A stretch of 64,000 nt of DNA from Bordetella genomosp. 8. GTDB taxonomy: Bacteria > Pseudomonadota > Gammaproteobacteria > Burkholderiales > Burkholderiaceae_B. Below, in pieces: positions 25,796 to 34,874 of the stretch. A model generated the notes under the pieces. It had not been told where the DNA came from. It did no database searches and saw nothing but the letters and a program-made list of their open reading frames with translations. The DNA is taken from positions 3,968,001-4,032,000 of the forward strand of contig NZ_CP021108.1 in the NCBI RefSeq assembly GCF_002119685.1. The letters run 5' to 3'. A program made the translations under genes and the position numbers. Every line of letters begins with the position of its first letter. The stretch's first letter is position 1.

Positions 25796-26941
25796 TCAGG
25801 CGATGGTGCGCACGGGCACCCGCTGCGCCAACGCGCACAGCAGCTCGTAGCCGATGGTGCCAGCCGCCTGCGCCACTTCGTCCACCGACGGACCGTCCGC
25901 GCCCCACAATGAAACCGGCGCGCCGATGCCGGCCGCCGGCACGGGGGTCAGGTCCACCGCCAGCATATCCATGGAAACGCGGCCGAGCACGCGCGTGCGC
26001 GTACCGGCCACGACGACGGGCGTCCCCGTGCCCGCATGGCGCGGATAGCCGTCCGCATACCCGCATGCGACCACCCCGACACGCATGGGCGCATCCGCCG
26101 TGAACAGGGCGCTGTAGCCCACCGCGTCGCCGGCGCGCAGGTCCTGCGTGGCGATGATGCGGGAACGCAGCGACATGGCGGGCTGCAGGCCGAAGGATGC
26201 GGCATCGGCATCGGCGAAAGGCGAGGCGCCGTACAGGCAGATGCCGGGCCGCACCCAGCTTTCCTCGCCCGGCCGCGCCAGCGCGATCCGCGGATAGCGC
26301 AGCGTTGCTGCGGAGTTCGATACGCTGACGGGCCCGGGCAGGTCGCCCGCGACACGCTGGAAAACCGCCATGGGCGCCGCCACGCCCGCCGGCGCGTCGG
26401 CGCTGGCGAAGTGCGTCATGCGGCCGACGCCGCGCAGGATGCCTTGTTTGCGCAGATCGAGCGCGCGCGCATGGGCGGCGCGAAACGCGTCGGGCGCGAA
26501 ACCCAGGCGATTCATGCCGCTGTTGAGCTTGACGTAGACGTCCAGGGGACGATCCGGGCGGGCATGCGCCAGCATGTCCAACTGTTCACGGCAATGCACC
26601 ACGGACGACAGGCGGTAGCGATCGGCCAGGTCCAGATCCGCCGGTTCGAAAACGCCTTCCAGCAGCAGGATGGGACCCGCCCAGCCGGACTCGCGGCATT
26701 CGATCGCCTCCGCCAGGTCCAGCATGGCCAGACCGTCGGCCTGGGCGAAGCCCTGCACCCCCTGCGCCGTGCCGTGGCCATAGCCATGCGCCTTGATGAC
26801 CGCCCAGATGGACGGCGCCACCCATTGGGTGCCGTCCGCGGCGGACGCCGCGGCGGCGGCCTGCCGCAGATGATCGCGGACCACGGCAAGATTGTGCGCG
26901 AGCGCGGAAACGGAGATGGTGACGGAAATCGGTCTTGGCAT
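25796..26941 (-). CDS. alr: alanine racemase
   Basis: A 381-aa PLP enzyme interconverting L- and D-alanine for peptidoglycan synthesis. The PLP-binding Lys50 lies in AVIKAHGYGHG. The opposite-face catalytic Tyr lies in DAVGYSALF (about residue 277), with GYADGYPR and GRVSMDMLAVD as further conserved blocks. Length is slightly above the ~360 aa norm because of an Ala-rich insert near residues 27-36. The ATG at 26941 (MPRPISVTIS) has AGGA 8 bp upstream. It is divergent from hpnC and encodes the Alr-type rather than the broad-spectrum Bsr-type racemase as far as can be judged. Confidence 0.93.
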   Translation of the reverse strand: MPRPISVTISVSALAHNLAVVRDHLRQAAAAASAADGTQWVAPSIWAVIKAHGYGHGTAQGVQGFAQADGLAMLDLAEAIECRESGWAGPILLLEGVFEPADLDLADRYRLSSVVHCREQLDMLAHARPDRPLDVYVKLNSGMNRLGFAPDAFRAAHARALDLRKQGILRGVGRMTHFASADAPAGVAAPMAVFQRVAGDLPGPVSVSNSAATLRYPRIALARPGEESWVRPGICLYGASPFADADAASFGLQPAMSLRSRIIATQDLRAGDAVGYSALFTADAPMRVGVVACGYADGYPRHAGTGTPVVVAGTRTRVLGRVSMDMLAVDLTPVPAAGIGAPVSLWGADGPSVDEVAQAAGTIGYELLCALAQRVPVRTIA

Positions 26942-27095
26942 TGCGGCTATCCTGAGGCCAGACAAGTCTACCCGATAGGCCCGCCCGCACGTGCCGCGCA
27001 GCGTGGGTGCGGGCCACGTGTTCGCGGCGGGAATCAACGCCCCGGCCGAACGATAAAATGCGCGATTGCATGGACAGGGCCCACCATCCGCCGCT

Positions 27096-27926
27096 ATGGC
27101 CGTCGATCACTACGAAAACTTCCCCGTCGCTTCGCTGCTGCTGCCGCGCCGCCTGCGCGCGCCGGTGCGCGACATCTACCGCTTCGCGCGCAGCGCCGAC
27201 GACATCGCCGATGAAGGCAGCGCCGACGATGCGCAGCGCCTGGCGCGGCTGGCGGCCTATCGGGCGGAATTGCACCGCATCGCGCAGGGCAAGCCGGGCG
27301 CGCGTCCCGTCGCCGACCCCGGGCTGGACGCGATCTTCGATCCGCTGGCGGCGACCATCGCCAGCCACCAGTTGCCCATCACGCCGTTCTATGACCTGTT
27401 GTCCGCCTTCGAGCAGGACGTGCTGGTCAAGCGCTACGCCGACGAGCCCGCGCTGCTGGACTATTGCGCGCGCTCGGCCAATCCGGTGGGCCACCTGATG
27501 CTGCATCTGTACGGCGCCGCCGACGCGGCCAACGTGCGCGACGCCGATGCCATCTGCTCCGGATTGCAGCTGGTGAACTTCTGGCAGGACGTACACATCG
27601 ACTGGCGCAAGGACAGGGTCTATCTGCCGCAGGACGCCCTGCGCCGCCATGGCGTGACCGAGCAGGACATCGCCACCTGCAAGCTGACGCCGGCCTGGGA
27701 ATCGCTGATGCGCGACATGACGGAGCGCACGCGGGCGCTGTTACACTCCGGCGCTCCGCTGGCCCGCCGGCTGCCCGGCCGCATCGGCCTGGAGCTGCGC
27801 CTGGTCGTGCAGGGCGGACTGCGTATACTGGAACGCATCGAGCGCGCGCGCTACGACGTGTTCATGAATCGCCCTGAACTGGGCGCGAGGGATTGGGGCG
27901 TCATGATGTGGCGCGCTTTCAGCTGA
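27096..27926 (+). CDS. hpnC: squalene synthase HpnC (hydroxysqualene synthase)
   Basis: A 276-aa trans-isoprenyl diphosphate synthase-like protein. In the HpnCDE route it converts presqualene diphosphate to hydroxysqualene. VDHYENFPVASLLLPRRLR is the characteristic HpnC N-terminus. The two Asp-rich motifs are SADDIADE and NFWQDVHIDW. The ATG at 27096 is chosen over an in-frame TTG at 27066 because it gives the conserved start. hpnD follows after 1 bp and hpnE after another 19 bp, forming a compact squalene operon. Confidence 0.9.
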   Translation: MAVDHYENFPVASLLLPRRLRAPVRDIYRFARSADDIADEGSADDAQRLARLAAYRAELHRIAQGKPGARPVADPGLDAIFDPLAATIASHQLPITPFYDLLSAFEQDVLVKRYADEPALLDYCARSANPVGHLMLHLYGAADAANVRDADAICSGLQLVNFWQDVHIDWRKDRVYLPQDALRRHGVTEQDIATCKLTPAWESLMRDMTERTRALLHSGAPLARRLPGRIGLELRLVVQGGLRILERIERARYDVFMNRPELGARDWGVMMWRAFS

Positions 27927-27927
27927 C

Positions 27928-28791
27928 ATGACTCCCGACGAATATTGCCAGGACAAGGCCGCCAAGAGCGGCTCCAGCTTCTACTACGCCTTCCTGTTCC
28001 TGCCTCCCGAACGGCGGCGCGCGATCACGGCCCTCTATGCTTTCGGGCGCGAAGTCGACGACGTGGTGGATGAAGCCACCGACGCGTCGGTGGCACGCAT
28101 CAAGCTGGCGTGGTGGCGCACCGAAATCGACCGCCTGTACGGCGGCGCGCCTGAACACCCGGTGACGCGCGCGCTGCAGCCGCATCTGCAGGCCTACGGC
28201 ATACCGCGCGACCGCATGCTGGCGGTGGTCGACGGCATGGAGATGGACCTGGACCAGACTCGGTACCTGGACTGGCCGGGCTTGCGCAAGTACTGCTGGC
28301 ATGTGGCCGGCGTCATCGGCGAAATGTCCGCGTCCATCTTCGGCTATACCGATCCATCCACGCTGGTCTATGCCGAACGGCTGGGGCTGGCCTTCCAGAT
28401 GACCAACATCATCCGCGACGTCGGCGACGACGCGCGGCGCGGCCGCATCTACCTGCCCATCGACGACCTGCAGCGCTTCGAGGTCAAGGCGGCGGACATC
28501 CTGAACGGCCGCTATTCCCCCAACTTCAGCGCCTTGATGGCCTTCCAGGCCAAGCGCACGCGCGAGTTGTACAAGGAAGCCATGTCGGCGCTGCCCGAGG
28601 TCGACCGGCGCGAGCAGCGGCCCGGCCTGATGATGGCGGCGATCTATCATGCCCTGCTCGATGAAATCGAGCGGGACGACTGGCAGGTGCTGCACCAGCG
28701 CATATCGTTGACACCGCTGCGCAAGCTGCTGCTGGCGTGGCGCACCTGGGTGGGTGGCGGACGCGGACTGGTGCGCCGCCTGTCGCGATGA
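27928..28791 (+). CDS. hpnD: presqualene diphosphate synthase HpnD
   Basis: A 287-aa enzyme condensing two farnesyl diphosphates to presqualene diphosphate. The first Asp-rich motif is FGREVDDVVDE and the second is NIIRDVGDDARRGR. SGSSFYYAFLFLPPERR at the N-terminus is typical of HpnD. It is tightly packed between hpnC and hpnE. Farnesyl diphosphate would come from IspA, encoded at 51298-52209. Confidence 0.92.
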   Translation: MTPDEYCQDKAAKSGSSFYYAFLFLPPERRRAITALYAFGREVDDVVDEATDASVARIKLAWWRTEIDRLYGGAPEHPVTRALQPHLQAYGIPRDRMLAVVDGMEMDLDQTRYLDWPGLRKYCWHVAGVIGEMSASIFGYTDPSTLVYAERLGLAFQMTNIIRDVGDDARRGRIYLPIDDLQRFEVKAADILNGRYSPNFSALMAFQAKRTRELYKEAMSALPEVDRREQRPGLMMAAIYHALLDEIERDDWQVLHQRISLTPLRKLLLAWRTWVGGGRGLVRRLSR

Positions 28792-28810
28792 AGGCGGCGC
28801 GAGGCGCGCG

Positions 28811-30184
28811 ATGAAGGCCGCCGTGGTCGGCGCGGGCTGGGCGGGCCTGGCGGCCGCGACGGCCATGCGCGAGGCCGGCTGCGACGTCACCGTCTACGAA
28901 AGCGGCCACACGCCCGGCGGCCGGGCGCGCCGCGTGCCGCATCCGCCGCACGAAGGCGCGGCCATCTTCGACGGGCCGCTGGACAACGGCCAGCACATCC
29001 TGCTCGGCGCCTATACCGATACGCTGGCGCTGATGCGCCGCCTGGGCCGCGACCCGGATACCTTGTTCCTGCGCCTGCCCTTGTGCCTGGCTTCCCTGGA
29101 CGGCGGCTTCCGGCTGGCGGCGCCACGGCTGCCGGCGCCCTGGCACGCGGCCGTGGCGCTGTTGCGCGCGCGCGGACTGTCCTGGGGCGACCGGCTGGCC
29201 AGCCTGCGGCTGATGCGTGCGTTGCGCGCCGCGGGCTGGCGGGTGACGCCGGGCGAGACCGTCGGCGGCCTGATGCGGCGCCATGGGCAGCCGCGCGGGG
29301 CCGTGCGCCTGTTGTGGGAACCGCTATGCCTGGCCGCGCTCAACACGCCGGTATCGCAGGCGTGCGCGCAGCTCTATGCCCATGTCCTGCGCGACAGCCT
29401 GGGCGGGCCGCGAGCGGCGACCGACCTGCTGCTGCCGCGCGTGGACCTGTCGGCGCTCTGGCCGGACGCCGCCGCCGATCGCTGCCGGATGCGCTATGGG
29501 CATAGCGTGCGCGCGGTGACGCCCGGCGCCGGTGGGATCGACATCGATGGCGAACGCTATGACGCGGCGGTGGTCGCGGTGCCGCCACACTCGGCCGCGC
29601 GGCTGTTCGCGGGTGGGCCGGCGCGGGAACTGGCCATCGGCCTGGACGCCCTGCCGCATGCGCCCATCGCCACGCTCAATCTGAAGCTCGATGCGCCGTG
29701 GCGCCTGCCGCACCCCATGATGATGCTGGCCGACGCGCCGGCGCGCGGTCACCATGGGCAATGGATCTTCGATCGAACGGCGCTGTCGGGGCAGGCTGGC
29801 GCGGGCGTTCGCGGTGGCGTGCCGGCGCAAGGCGGCGCCGATATCACGATCGTCGTCAGCGCGGCCATGGCGCTTGCCGGACAGGACAGGAAGGTCGCCA
29901 CGGACGCCTTGGTCGACCAGGTCCGGGAACATGCCGGCCGCGCGGGCCTGCCGCCGATGCCGGCTGTCGCGGGGTCCGCCCTGCTGATCGACAGGCGCGC
30001 CACCTTCCTGGCGGTTCCAGGCCTGCGGCGCCCCGCGCCGCGCACGCCGTGGCCGGGGCTGGCGCTGGCGGGCGACTGGACCGACACCGGCTATCCCGGG
30101 GTGCTCGAAGGCGCCATCCGCAGCGGCCTGGCCGCCGCGGCCGTCATCCTGGAACATCCACGCCGCCGAGGCGTGGCGCGATAG
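28811..30184 (+). CDS. hpnE: hydroxysqualene dehydroxylase HpnE
   Basis: A 457-aa FAD-dependent amine oxidase/desaturase-like protein that reduces hydroxysqualene to squalene. The FAD-binding GAGWAGLAAATAMREAG follows the start directly, with PGGRAR and DNGQHILLGAY typical of HpnE. LAGDWTDTGYPGVLEGAIRSG near the C-terminus is the second FAD-contact block. GAGG lies 6 bp before the ATG. It is the third gene of hpnCDE. No squalene-hopene cyclase follows in this window. Confidence 0.9.
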   Translation: MKAAVVGAGWAGLAAATAMREAGCDVTVYESGHTPGGRARRVPHPPHEGAAIFDGPLDNGQHILLGAYTDTLALMRRLGRDPDTLFLRLPLCLASLDGGFRLAAPRLPAPWHAAVALLRARGLSWGDRLASLRLMRALRAAGWRVTPGETVGGLMRRHGQPRGAVRLLWEPLCLAALNTPVSQACAQLYAHVLRDSLGGPRAATDLLLPRVDLSALWPDAAADRCRMRYGHSVRAVTPGAGGIDIDGERYDAAVVAVPPHSAARLFAGGPARELAIGLDALPHAPIATLNLKLDAPWRLPHPMMMLADAPARGHHGQWIFDRTALSGQAGAGVRGGVPAQGGADITIVVSAAMALAGQDRKVATDALVDQVREHAGRAGLPPMPAVAGSALLIDRRATFLAVPGLRRPAPRTPWPGLALAGDWTDTGYPGVLEGAIRSGLAAAAVILEHPRRRGVAR

Positions 30185-30232
30185 TGCCTGGCATCGACGG
30201 GTTCCGTGCGCCTGGGCCTGGGCGCCGTGCGA

Positions 30233-30610
30233 TCAGGTCAGGCTGCGTACCGTGTACAAGCCCGCCGCCGTCAGCAGCAGCGAACCCGCCAGGCTGGAGC
30301 CGGCGTACAGCAGCGCGGTAGCGTAGGCGCCCCTTTCAACGAAACCCACGGTTTCGGCCGAGAACGTCGAAAACGTGGTCAGGCCGCCCAGGAAACCCGT
30401 GATGCAGATCAGGCGTATCCACGCGGGCCAGTCGGGATGCCCGGCGACCAGGGCCACCATCACGCCGATCAGATAGCCGCCCACCAGATTCGCCGCCATC
30501 GTTCCCCAGGGCCACGCCCCGGCGTTGAAGAACAGGCCCAGCACCCAGCGCAACCAGGCGCCCAGGGCGGCGCCGATGCCGACGGCAAGGATATTCCCGT
30601 AAGTGAACAT
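30233..30610 (-). CDS. fluC: fluoride ion channel FluC/CrcB
   Basis: A 125-aa four-helix membrane protein exporting fluoride as a dual-topology dimer. GAALGAWLRW, GTMAANLVGGYLIG and the signature GFLGGLTTFSTFSAE (Phe-box and central Na-site region) are all present. I chose the ATG at 30610 (MFTYGNILAVG) as the family start; a GTG at 30619 adds three residues. It is convergent with hpnE (48 bp). I found no fluoride riboswitch consensus upstream. Confidence 0.92.
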   Translation of the reverse strand: MFTYGNILAVGIGAALGAWLRWVLGLFFNAGAWPWGTMAANLVGGYLIGVMVALVAGHPDWPAWIRLICITGFLGGLTTFSTFSAETVGFVERGAYATALLYAGSSLAGSLLLTAAGLYTVRSLT

Positions 30611-30654
30611 GACGGCCACGCGCCCCTCGGGGCGTCCAGTACGAACCAGCGCGG

Positions 30655-30682
30655 ATTATCGCAATAAATGCCGGCGTATCAA
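30655..30682 (-). promoter_or_regulatory. sigma70 promoter of fluC
   Basis: On the minus strand TTGATA (30677-30682) and GATAAT (30655-30660) are 16 bp apart. The predicted transcript start is about 38 bp before the fluC ATG. Confidence 0.6.
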
Positions 30683-30894
30683 GGCCGCGGCGATTCGCGC
30701 CGTCACTCGCCTCCTATGACGGCCCAAGGGGCCGATCCGCCGGTGCGCGGCACGCCGCAATTCCACAGACTGGAAACAGCAGGCGTCGGAAAGGCGCGCC
30801 CTCCTCTACACTGCCTCCTACCACGAACGCCCGCCCGCTCGCCGGCACGCGGGACCGCCGGTGTTCGCCCCAGAAGGATGTGGAGACAGCCCCC

Positions 30895-31869
30895 ATGCGT
30901 ATTGCCATCCCCGACGACTACCAGGACTGCGTGCGCAGCCTCGATTGCTTTGCCCGGCTCGCCGGCCACGACGTCATCATCCACCACGACAACGTCAAGG
31001 ACGTCGATGCGCTGGCCGAACGCTTTCGCGACGCCGAAGCCATCGTCCTGACGCGCGAGCGCACGCAGGTCGGCGCGGACCTGCTGCGCCGCCTGCCCAA
31101 GTTGCGCCTGATCAGCCAGATCGGCAAGGTCGCACCGCATCTGGACGTGGCGGCATGCACCGCGCATGGCGTGGCGGTCGCCGAAGGCTCCGGCTCCGGC
31201 GCGGCCACGGCCGAACTGGCCTGGGCGCTGATGCTGGCCAGCCGCCGGCATCTGGTCGCGGAAACGAATCGCCTGCGCGCCGGCTTGTGGCAGGGAACGC
31301 TGGGTCAGGAACTACGAGGCCAGCGCCTCGGCGTCTGGAGCTATGGCCGCATCGGCAAGCAAGTGGCCAATTACGGCCGGGCCTTCGGCATGAAGGTCTG
31401 GGTGTGGGGCGGCCCGGGCTCCACCGCCCAGGCGCGCCAGGACGGTATCGAGGTCGCGCCCAGCCGGGAAGCATTCTTCGCCGACAGCGATGTCCTGACC
31501 CTGCATCTGCGTCTGGGACCCTCGACGCAGGCCGCCATCGGCGCCGCCGATCTCGCGCGCATGAAGACCACGGCGCTGATCGTCAACACCAGCCGCGCCG
31601 AGCTGATCGAAGCCGGCGCGCTGGAAGCCGCGCTGCGCGCCGGCCGGCCAGGCTACGCCGCGGTCGACACCTTCGAATCGGAACCCATCCTGGGGGCGGA
31701 CCATCCCCTGCTGCGCCTGCCCAACGCGCTTTGCACGCCGCACCTGGGCTTCGTCGAAAAGGACAACTACGAGGCCTACTTCGGCACGGCCTTCGACAAC
31801 ATCAACGCCTTCTGCGCGGGCACGCCCACGCATCTCGTGAACCCGGAAGTGCTGCGCACCGAAGGCTGA
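30895..31869 (+). CDS. D-2-hydroxyacid dehydrogenase family protein
   Basis: A 324-aa NAD(P)-dependent 2-hydroxyacid dehydrogenase. The nucleotide loop reads GVWSYGRIGKQVANYG, with Ser in place of the first Gly of GxGxxG. The catalytic triad is present as Arg in NTSRAELIE, Glu in DTFESEP and His in CTPHLGFVE. GGAG lies 9 bp before the ATG at 30895. A LysR gene follows after 29 bp on the same strand. Upstream there is an inverted repeat TTCCA-N5-TGGAA (30761-30775) that could be its operator. Substrate is unknown. Confidence 0.85.
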   Translation: MRIAIPDDYQDCVRSLDCFARLAGHDVIIHHDNVKDVDALAERFRDAEAIVLTRERTQVGADLLRRLPKLRLISQIGKVAPHLDVAACTAHGVAVAEGSGSGAATAELAWALMLASRRHLVAETNRLRAGLWQGTLGQELRGQRLGVWSYGRIGKQVANYGRAFGMKVWVWGGPGSTAQARQDGIEVAPSREAFFADSDVLTLHLRLGPSTQAAIGAADLARMKTTALIVNTSRAELIEAGALEAALRAGRPGYAAVDTFESEPILGADHPLLRLPNALCTPHLGFVEKDNYEAYFGTAFDNINAFCAGTPTHLVNPEVLRTEG

Positions 31870-31898
31870 ATCGGTTATAGATACGGTCCTGGCGCCCG

Positions 31899-32822
31899 GT
31901 GGCGCCGCGGACGGCGATCTTGCACTTTTCCCTGGTAGATATCGAGTATTTCCTGGCGGTGGTCAGGCACAACCACTTCGGCCGCGCCGCGACCGCCTGC
32001 AACGTCACGCAGCCTGCCATCACCAAGGCGCTGCGGCGGCTGGAAGATTCCGTGGGCGCCGTGCTGTTCGAGCGTGGCGCCCATGGCGCCCGCCTGACCG
32101 GCGAAGGCGAGGTCTTCCACGAATACGCGCGCCGTCTCAGCCTGCAGCACGAGGAACTGGCCAAGGTATCCGCAGACCTGCGCGCCCACCATTCGGGCCT
32201 GCTGCGGATCGGGCTGACCAATCCGGCCGGCGACAGCGACGTCGTACGCGCGCTGGCCGAAATGGTGCGCCGGCGGCCCGCGATGCGACTGCGCCTGGTC
32301 ATCGGGAAGTCCGATGCGCTGAACATGGCGGTGGAGGCCGGCGAACTGGACGTCGCGGTCGTACCGGCCGCGCCCGGAACCACGTTCAGCTGCGAGGCCC
32401 TGACGCTGGGCCAGGACATCGTGCGCGTCGCCGCGCGCGTCGGCCACCCCGTCTTCCAGACCGTACAACCCGGCCTGGCCGCGCTGCAGCCGTATTCCTG
32501 GGTCATGCCGAGCCGCGAGAGCGCGGCACGCAAGGCCATTACGCACCTGCACGAAGAAGCGGGCCTGCCCGAGCCCACGGTGATGGTGGAAGCCGAATAC
32601 ATGTCCGACGCGGTACTTGGCATCGTGGCCAGCACGGACCTGGTCGCGCTGGCGCCCAGCAACAGCCTGCGTCCGTGGGCCGGGCTCATCATGCCCATAC
32701 CGGTGGCCGGTTTGATGATCGCCCGCCGTACCGTGTTGCTGTCCCGGCCAGGCGGCCACTGGTCCGCGCTGATGGAACTGCTCCGGGACCTGCTTGGGAC
32801 GGGCCGCGCGGAACATCCTTGA
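31899..32822 (+). CDS. LysR-family transcriptional regulator
   Basis: A 307-aa regulator with HTH FSLVDIEYFLAVVRHNHFGRAA and QPAITKALRRLED (about residues 10-65) and a C-terminal effector domain. The start is GTG at 31899; TTG at 31920 would begin just before HFSLVDIEYF and is equally plausible, since neither has a clear Shine-Dalgarno. It follows the hydroxyacid dehydrogenase gene by 29 bp and probably regulates it. Confidence 0.87.
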   Translation: MAPRTAILHFSLVDIEYFLAVVRHNHFGRAATACNVTQPAITKALRRLEDSVGAVLFERGAHGARLTGEGEVFHEYARRLSLQHEELAKVSADLRAHHSGLLRIGLTNPAGDSDVVRALAEMVRRRPAMRLRLVIGKSDALNMAVEAGELDVAVVPAAPGTTFSCEALTLGQDIVRVAARVGHPVFQTVQPGLAALQPYSWVMPSRESAARKAITHLHEEAGLPEPTVMVEAEYMSDAVLGIVASTDLVALAPSNSLRPWAGLIMPIPVAGLMIARRTVLLSRPGGHWSALMELLRDLLGTGRAEHP

Positions 32823-32903
32823 ACGCGCACGCGTGCCTTCGCCGGCGCGCGCCGGGCCAGCATATTGCCGGCGATCGATCGCGCGGACGCGGCGTGCCTG
32901 GCT

Positions 32904-33377
32904 TCAGCCCTTCAACAATTGCGCCAGGCGGTCCAGCAACGGACGCTGGCTCTCCAGTATCTTTTCGTGCGCGCGCGGCAGGCTCAGCCACGCGGCGCGG
33001 TCGACTTCCGGAAAGACCTGCATGCGGCCGCTGCGCGGGGGCCATTCCATTTCGAAGGTATTGCTGCGCAGCGTCGCGGCGTCGAACTCGCCCGCCACGG
33101 CGTAGGCGATCACGCGCTTGCCGCCGCGCTGGACGATTTCACCCAAGGGGATGAGCGGCTCGCCGGGCGCGCTGCCCAGTTCTTCCTGGAACTCGCGGAC
33201 AGCGGCGGCGCTGGGGTCTTCTCCCGGATCGATTTCCCCTTTGGGGATGGACCAGGCGCCGGCCTCGCGGGCGCGCCAGTAGGGTCCGCCGGGATGGACC
33301 AGCAGGACCGATACATCCGTTCCGGACACCGTCCGTGATACGCGATACATCAGGATGCCCGCACTTGCCTTCGCCAT
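32904..33377 (-). CDS. NUDIX hydrolase
   Basis: A 157-aa hydrolase of nucleoside diphosphate-X substrates. The full NUDIX box is present: GEIDPGEDPSAAAVREFQEE followed by LG, with the REFQEE metal-binding glutamates. N-terminal SAGILMYRV and WSIPKGEIDPGE resemble the DR0004/YjaD-like small NUDIX group that often acts on (di)nucleotides. GAGGTGA precedes the ATG. It lies 88 bp downstream of thrC on the same strand, separated by a tandem repeat array. Substrate not assignable. Confidence 0.87.
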   Translation of the reverse strand: MAKASAGILMYRVSRTVSGTDVSVLLVHPGGPYWRAREAGAWSIPKGEIDPGEDPSAAAVREFQEELGSAPGEPLIPLGEIVQRGGKRVIAYAVAGEFDAATLRSNTFEMEWPPRSGRMQVFPEVDRAAWLSLPRAHEKILESQRPLLDRLAQLLKG

Positions 33378-33408
33378 GGCTCACCTCGCGCCCATCGCGT
33401 ACGCCAGA

Positions 33409-33464
33409 CCGGCCGCACCTAGCCGGCCGCACCTGGCCGGCCACACCTGGCCGGCCGCACCGCA
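33409..33464. repeat. four 14-bp tandem repeats abutting the thrC stop codon
   Basis: Units CCGGCCGCACCTAG (33409-33422), CCGGCCGCACCTGG (33423-33436), CCGGCCACACCTGG (33437-33450) and CCGGCCGCACCGCA (33451-33464) run exactly up to the thrC stop at 33465-33467. Each carries the palindrome CGGCCG or a one-base variant. Confidence 0.92.
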
Positions 33465-34874
33465 CTACAGCAGCGCGTGCGCCTTCACATAAGCCTTCAC
33501 GGCTTCCGCGTCGCATTCCATGACCTGGACCCGCTGGGGCAGCGACTCCAGGTCCGCCAGTCCCGCCGGCGGCGGCACCGGACGTCCCAGGGCTTCCTGG
33601 ATCGTGTCGGAAAACTTGGCCGGCAGCGCCGTTTCCAGCACCAGCATGGGCACGCCAGGCTCGACGTAGTCGCGCGCCACCTTGACGCCATCGGCGGTGT
33701 GCGGATCGATCAGCACGCCGGCTTCGTCGTAGGTGGAACGGATGGTGGACAGGCGATCGGCATGCGTGCTGACGCCACCGACGAAACCATAGTCGGTTTC
33801 GAAGGACGGCTGCAGCGACGACAGGTCGAACTGGCCGGTTTCCGCCAGTTCGCGCCACAAGGCCTTGACGCGCGCCGCGTCGCCGCCCATCAGGTCGTAG
33901 ACGAAGCGCTCGAAGTTCGATGCCCGCGAGATATCCATGGACGGGCTGGACGTCGCATAGGTGTCGACGGCGGACCGCGGCCGGTAGACGCCGGTGCGCA
34001 GGAATTCCTCCAGCACGTTGTTCTCGTTGGTGGCCAGCACCAGGCGCCGCACCGGCAGCCCCATGCGGCGGGCGATATGGCCCGCCAGGATGTTGCCGAA
34101 GTTGCCCGACGGCACGGCGAAGGACACCTGCTGGTCCGCGCGCGTGGTGGCGCGCAGCCATCCGTGGATGTAATAGACCACCTGCGCGGCGATGCGCGCC
34201 CAGTTGATCGAATTGACCGCGCCCAGGCGGCAGGCCGCCTTGAAATCCAGGTCGCCGGCCAGCAGCTTGACGATGTCCTGGCAATCGTCGAACACGCCGC
34301 GCACGGCGATATTGTGGATATTGGCGTCCTGCAGCGAATACATCTGCGCGCGCTGGAACGGGCTCATGCGGCCTTGCGGCGACAGCATGAACACCGCCAC
34401 GCCCTTCTTGCCGCGCAGCGCATATTCCGCCGCCGACCCCGTATCGCCCGACGTCGCGCCCAGGATATTCAGCGTGGTGCCGCGCTTGGCCAGCACATAT
34501 TCGAAGACCTGGCCCAGGAACTGCATGGCCATGTCCTTGAACGCCAGGGTCGGGCCATCGGACAGGCCCAGCAGGCTCATGCCTCCGGCCAGCGGCCGCA
34601 CCGGCACGATATCTTCGCTGCCGAAAATCTTGTCGGTATAGGCGGCCCGCGTCAGGCGATGCAGATCGTCCGCCGGGATATCGTCGGCGAACAGGCGCAG
34701 CACCTCGAACGCCAGGTCGGCATAAGGCAGGCCGCGCCAGCCTTGCAGGGTCTCGGCGGACAGCCGCGGCAGCACTTGCGGTATGGCCAGCCCGCCGTCC
34801 GGCGCCAGGCCTTCGAGCAGGATGTCCGAGAAATCCAGCGGCGCCATGCCACCACGCGTGGATACGTACTTCAT
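33465..34874 (-). CDS. thrC: threonine synthase
   Basis: A 469-aa PLP enzyme converting O-phosphohomoserine to threonine. The PLP Lys113 lies in GPTLAFKDMAMQF, the phosphate-binding loop is GATSGDTGSAAEYA, and SVP-like substrate contacts appear as FAVPSGNFGNILAG. MKYVSTRGG is the usual start of the long proteobacterial ThrC. The ATG overlaps the hom stop as ATGA. Together with hom and alaC it forms an amino-acid biosynthesis run. Confidence 0.95.
   Translation of the reverse strand: MKYVSTRGGMAPLDFSDILLEGLAPDGGLAIPQVLPRLSAETLQGWRGLPYADLAFEVLRLFADDIPADDLHRLTRAAYTDKIFGSEDIVPVRPLAGGMSLLGLSDGPTLAFKDMAMQFLGQVFEYVLAKRGTTLNILGATSGDTGSAAEYALRGKKGVAVFMLSPQGRMSPFQRAQMYSLQDANIHNIAVRGVFDDCQDIVKLLAGDLDFKAACRLGAVNSINWARIAAQVVYYIHGWLRATTRADQQVSFAVPSGNFGNILAGHIARRMGLPVRRLVLATNENNVLEEFLRTGVYRPRSAVDTYATSSPSMDISRASNFERFVYDLMGGDAARVKALWRELAETGQFDLSSLQPSFETDYGFVGGVSTHADRLSTIRSTYDEAGVLIDPHTADGVKVARDYVEPGVPMLVLETALPAKFSDTIQEALGRPVPPPAGLADLESLPQRVQVMECDAEAVKAYVKAHALL

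Noticed and set aside
30620..30894. Fluoride riboswitch searched for upstream of fluC
   Set aside because: No match to the fluoride riboswitch consensus is visible; the predicted leader of about 38 nt is too short.
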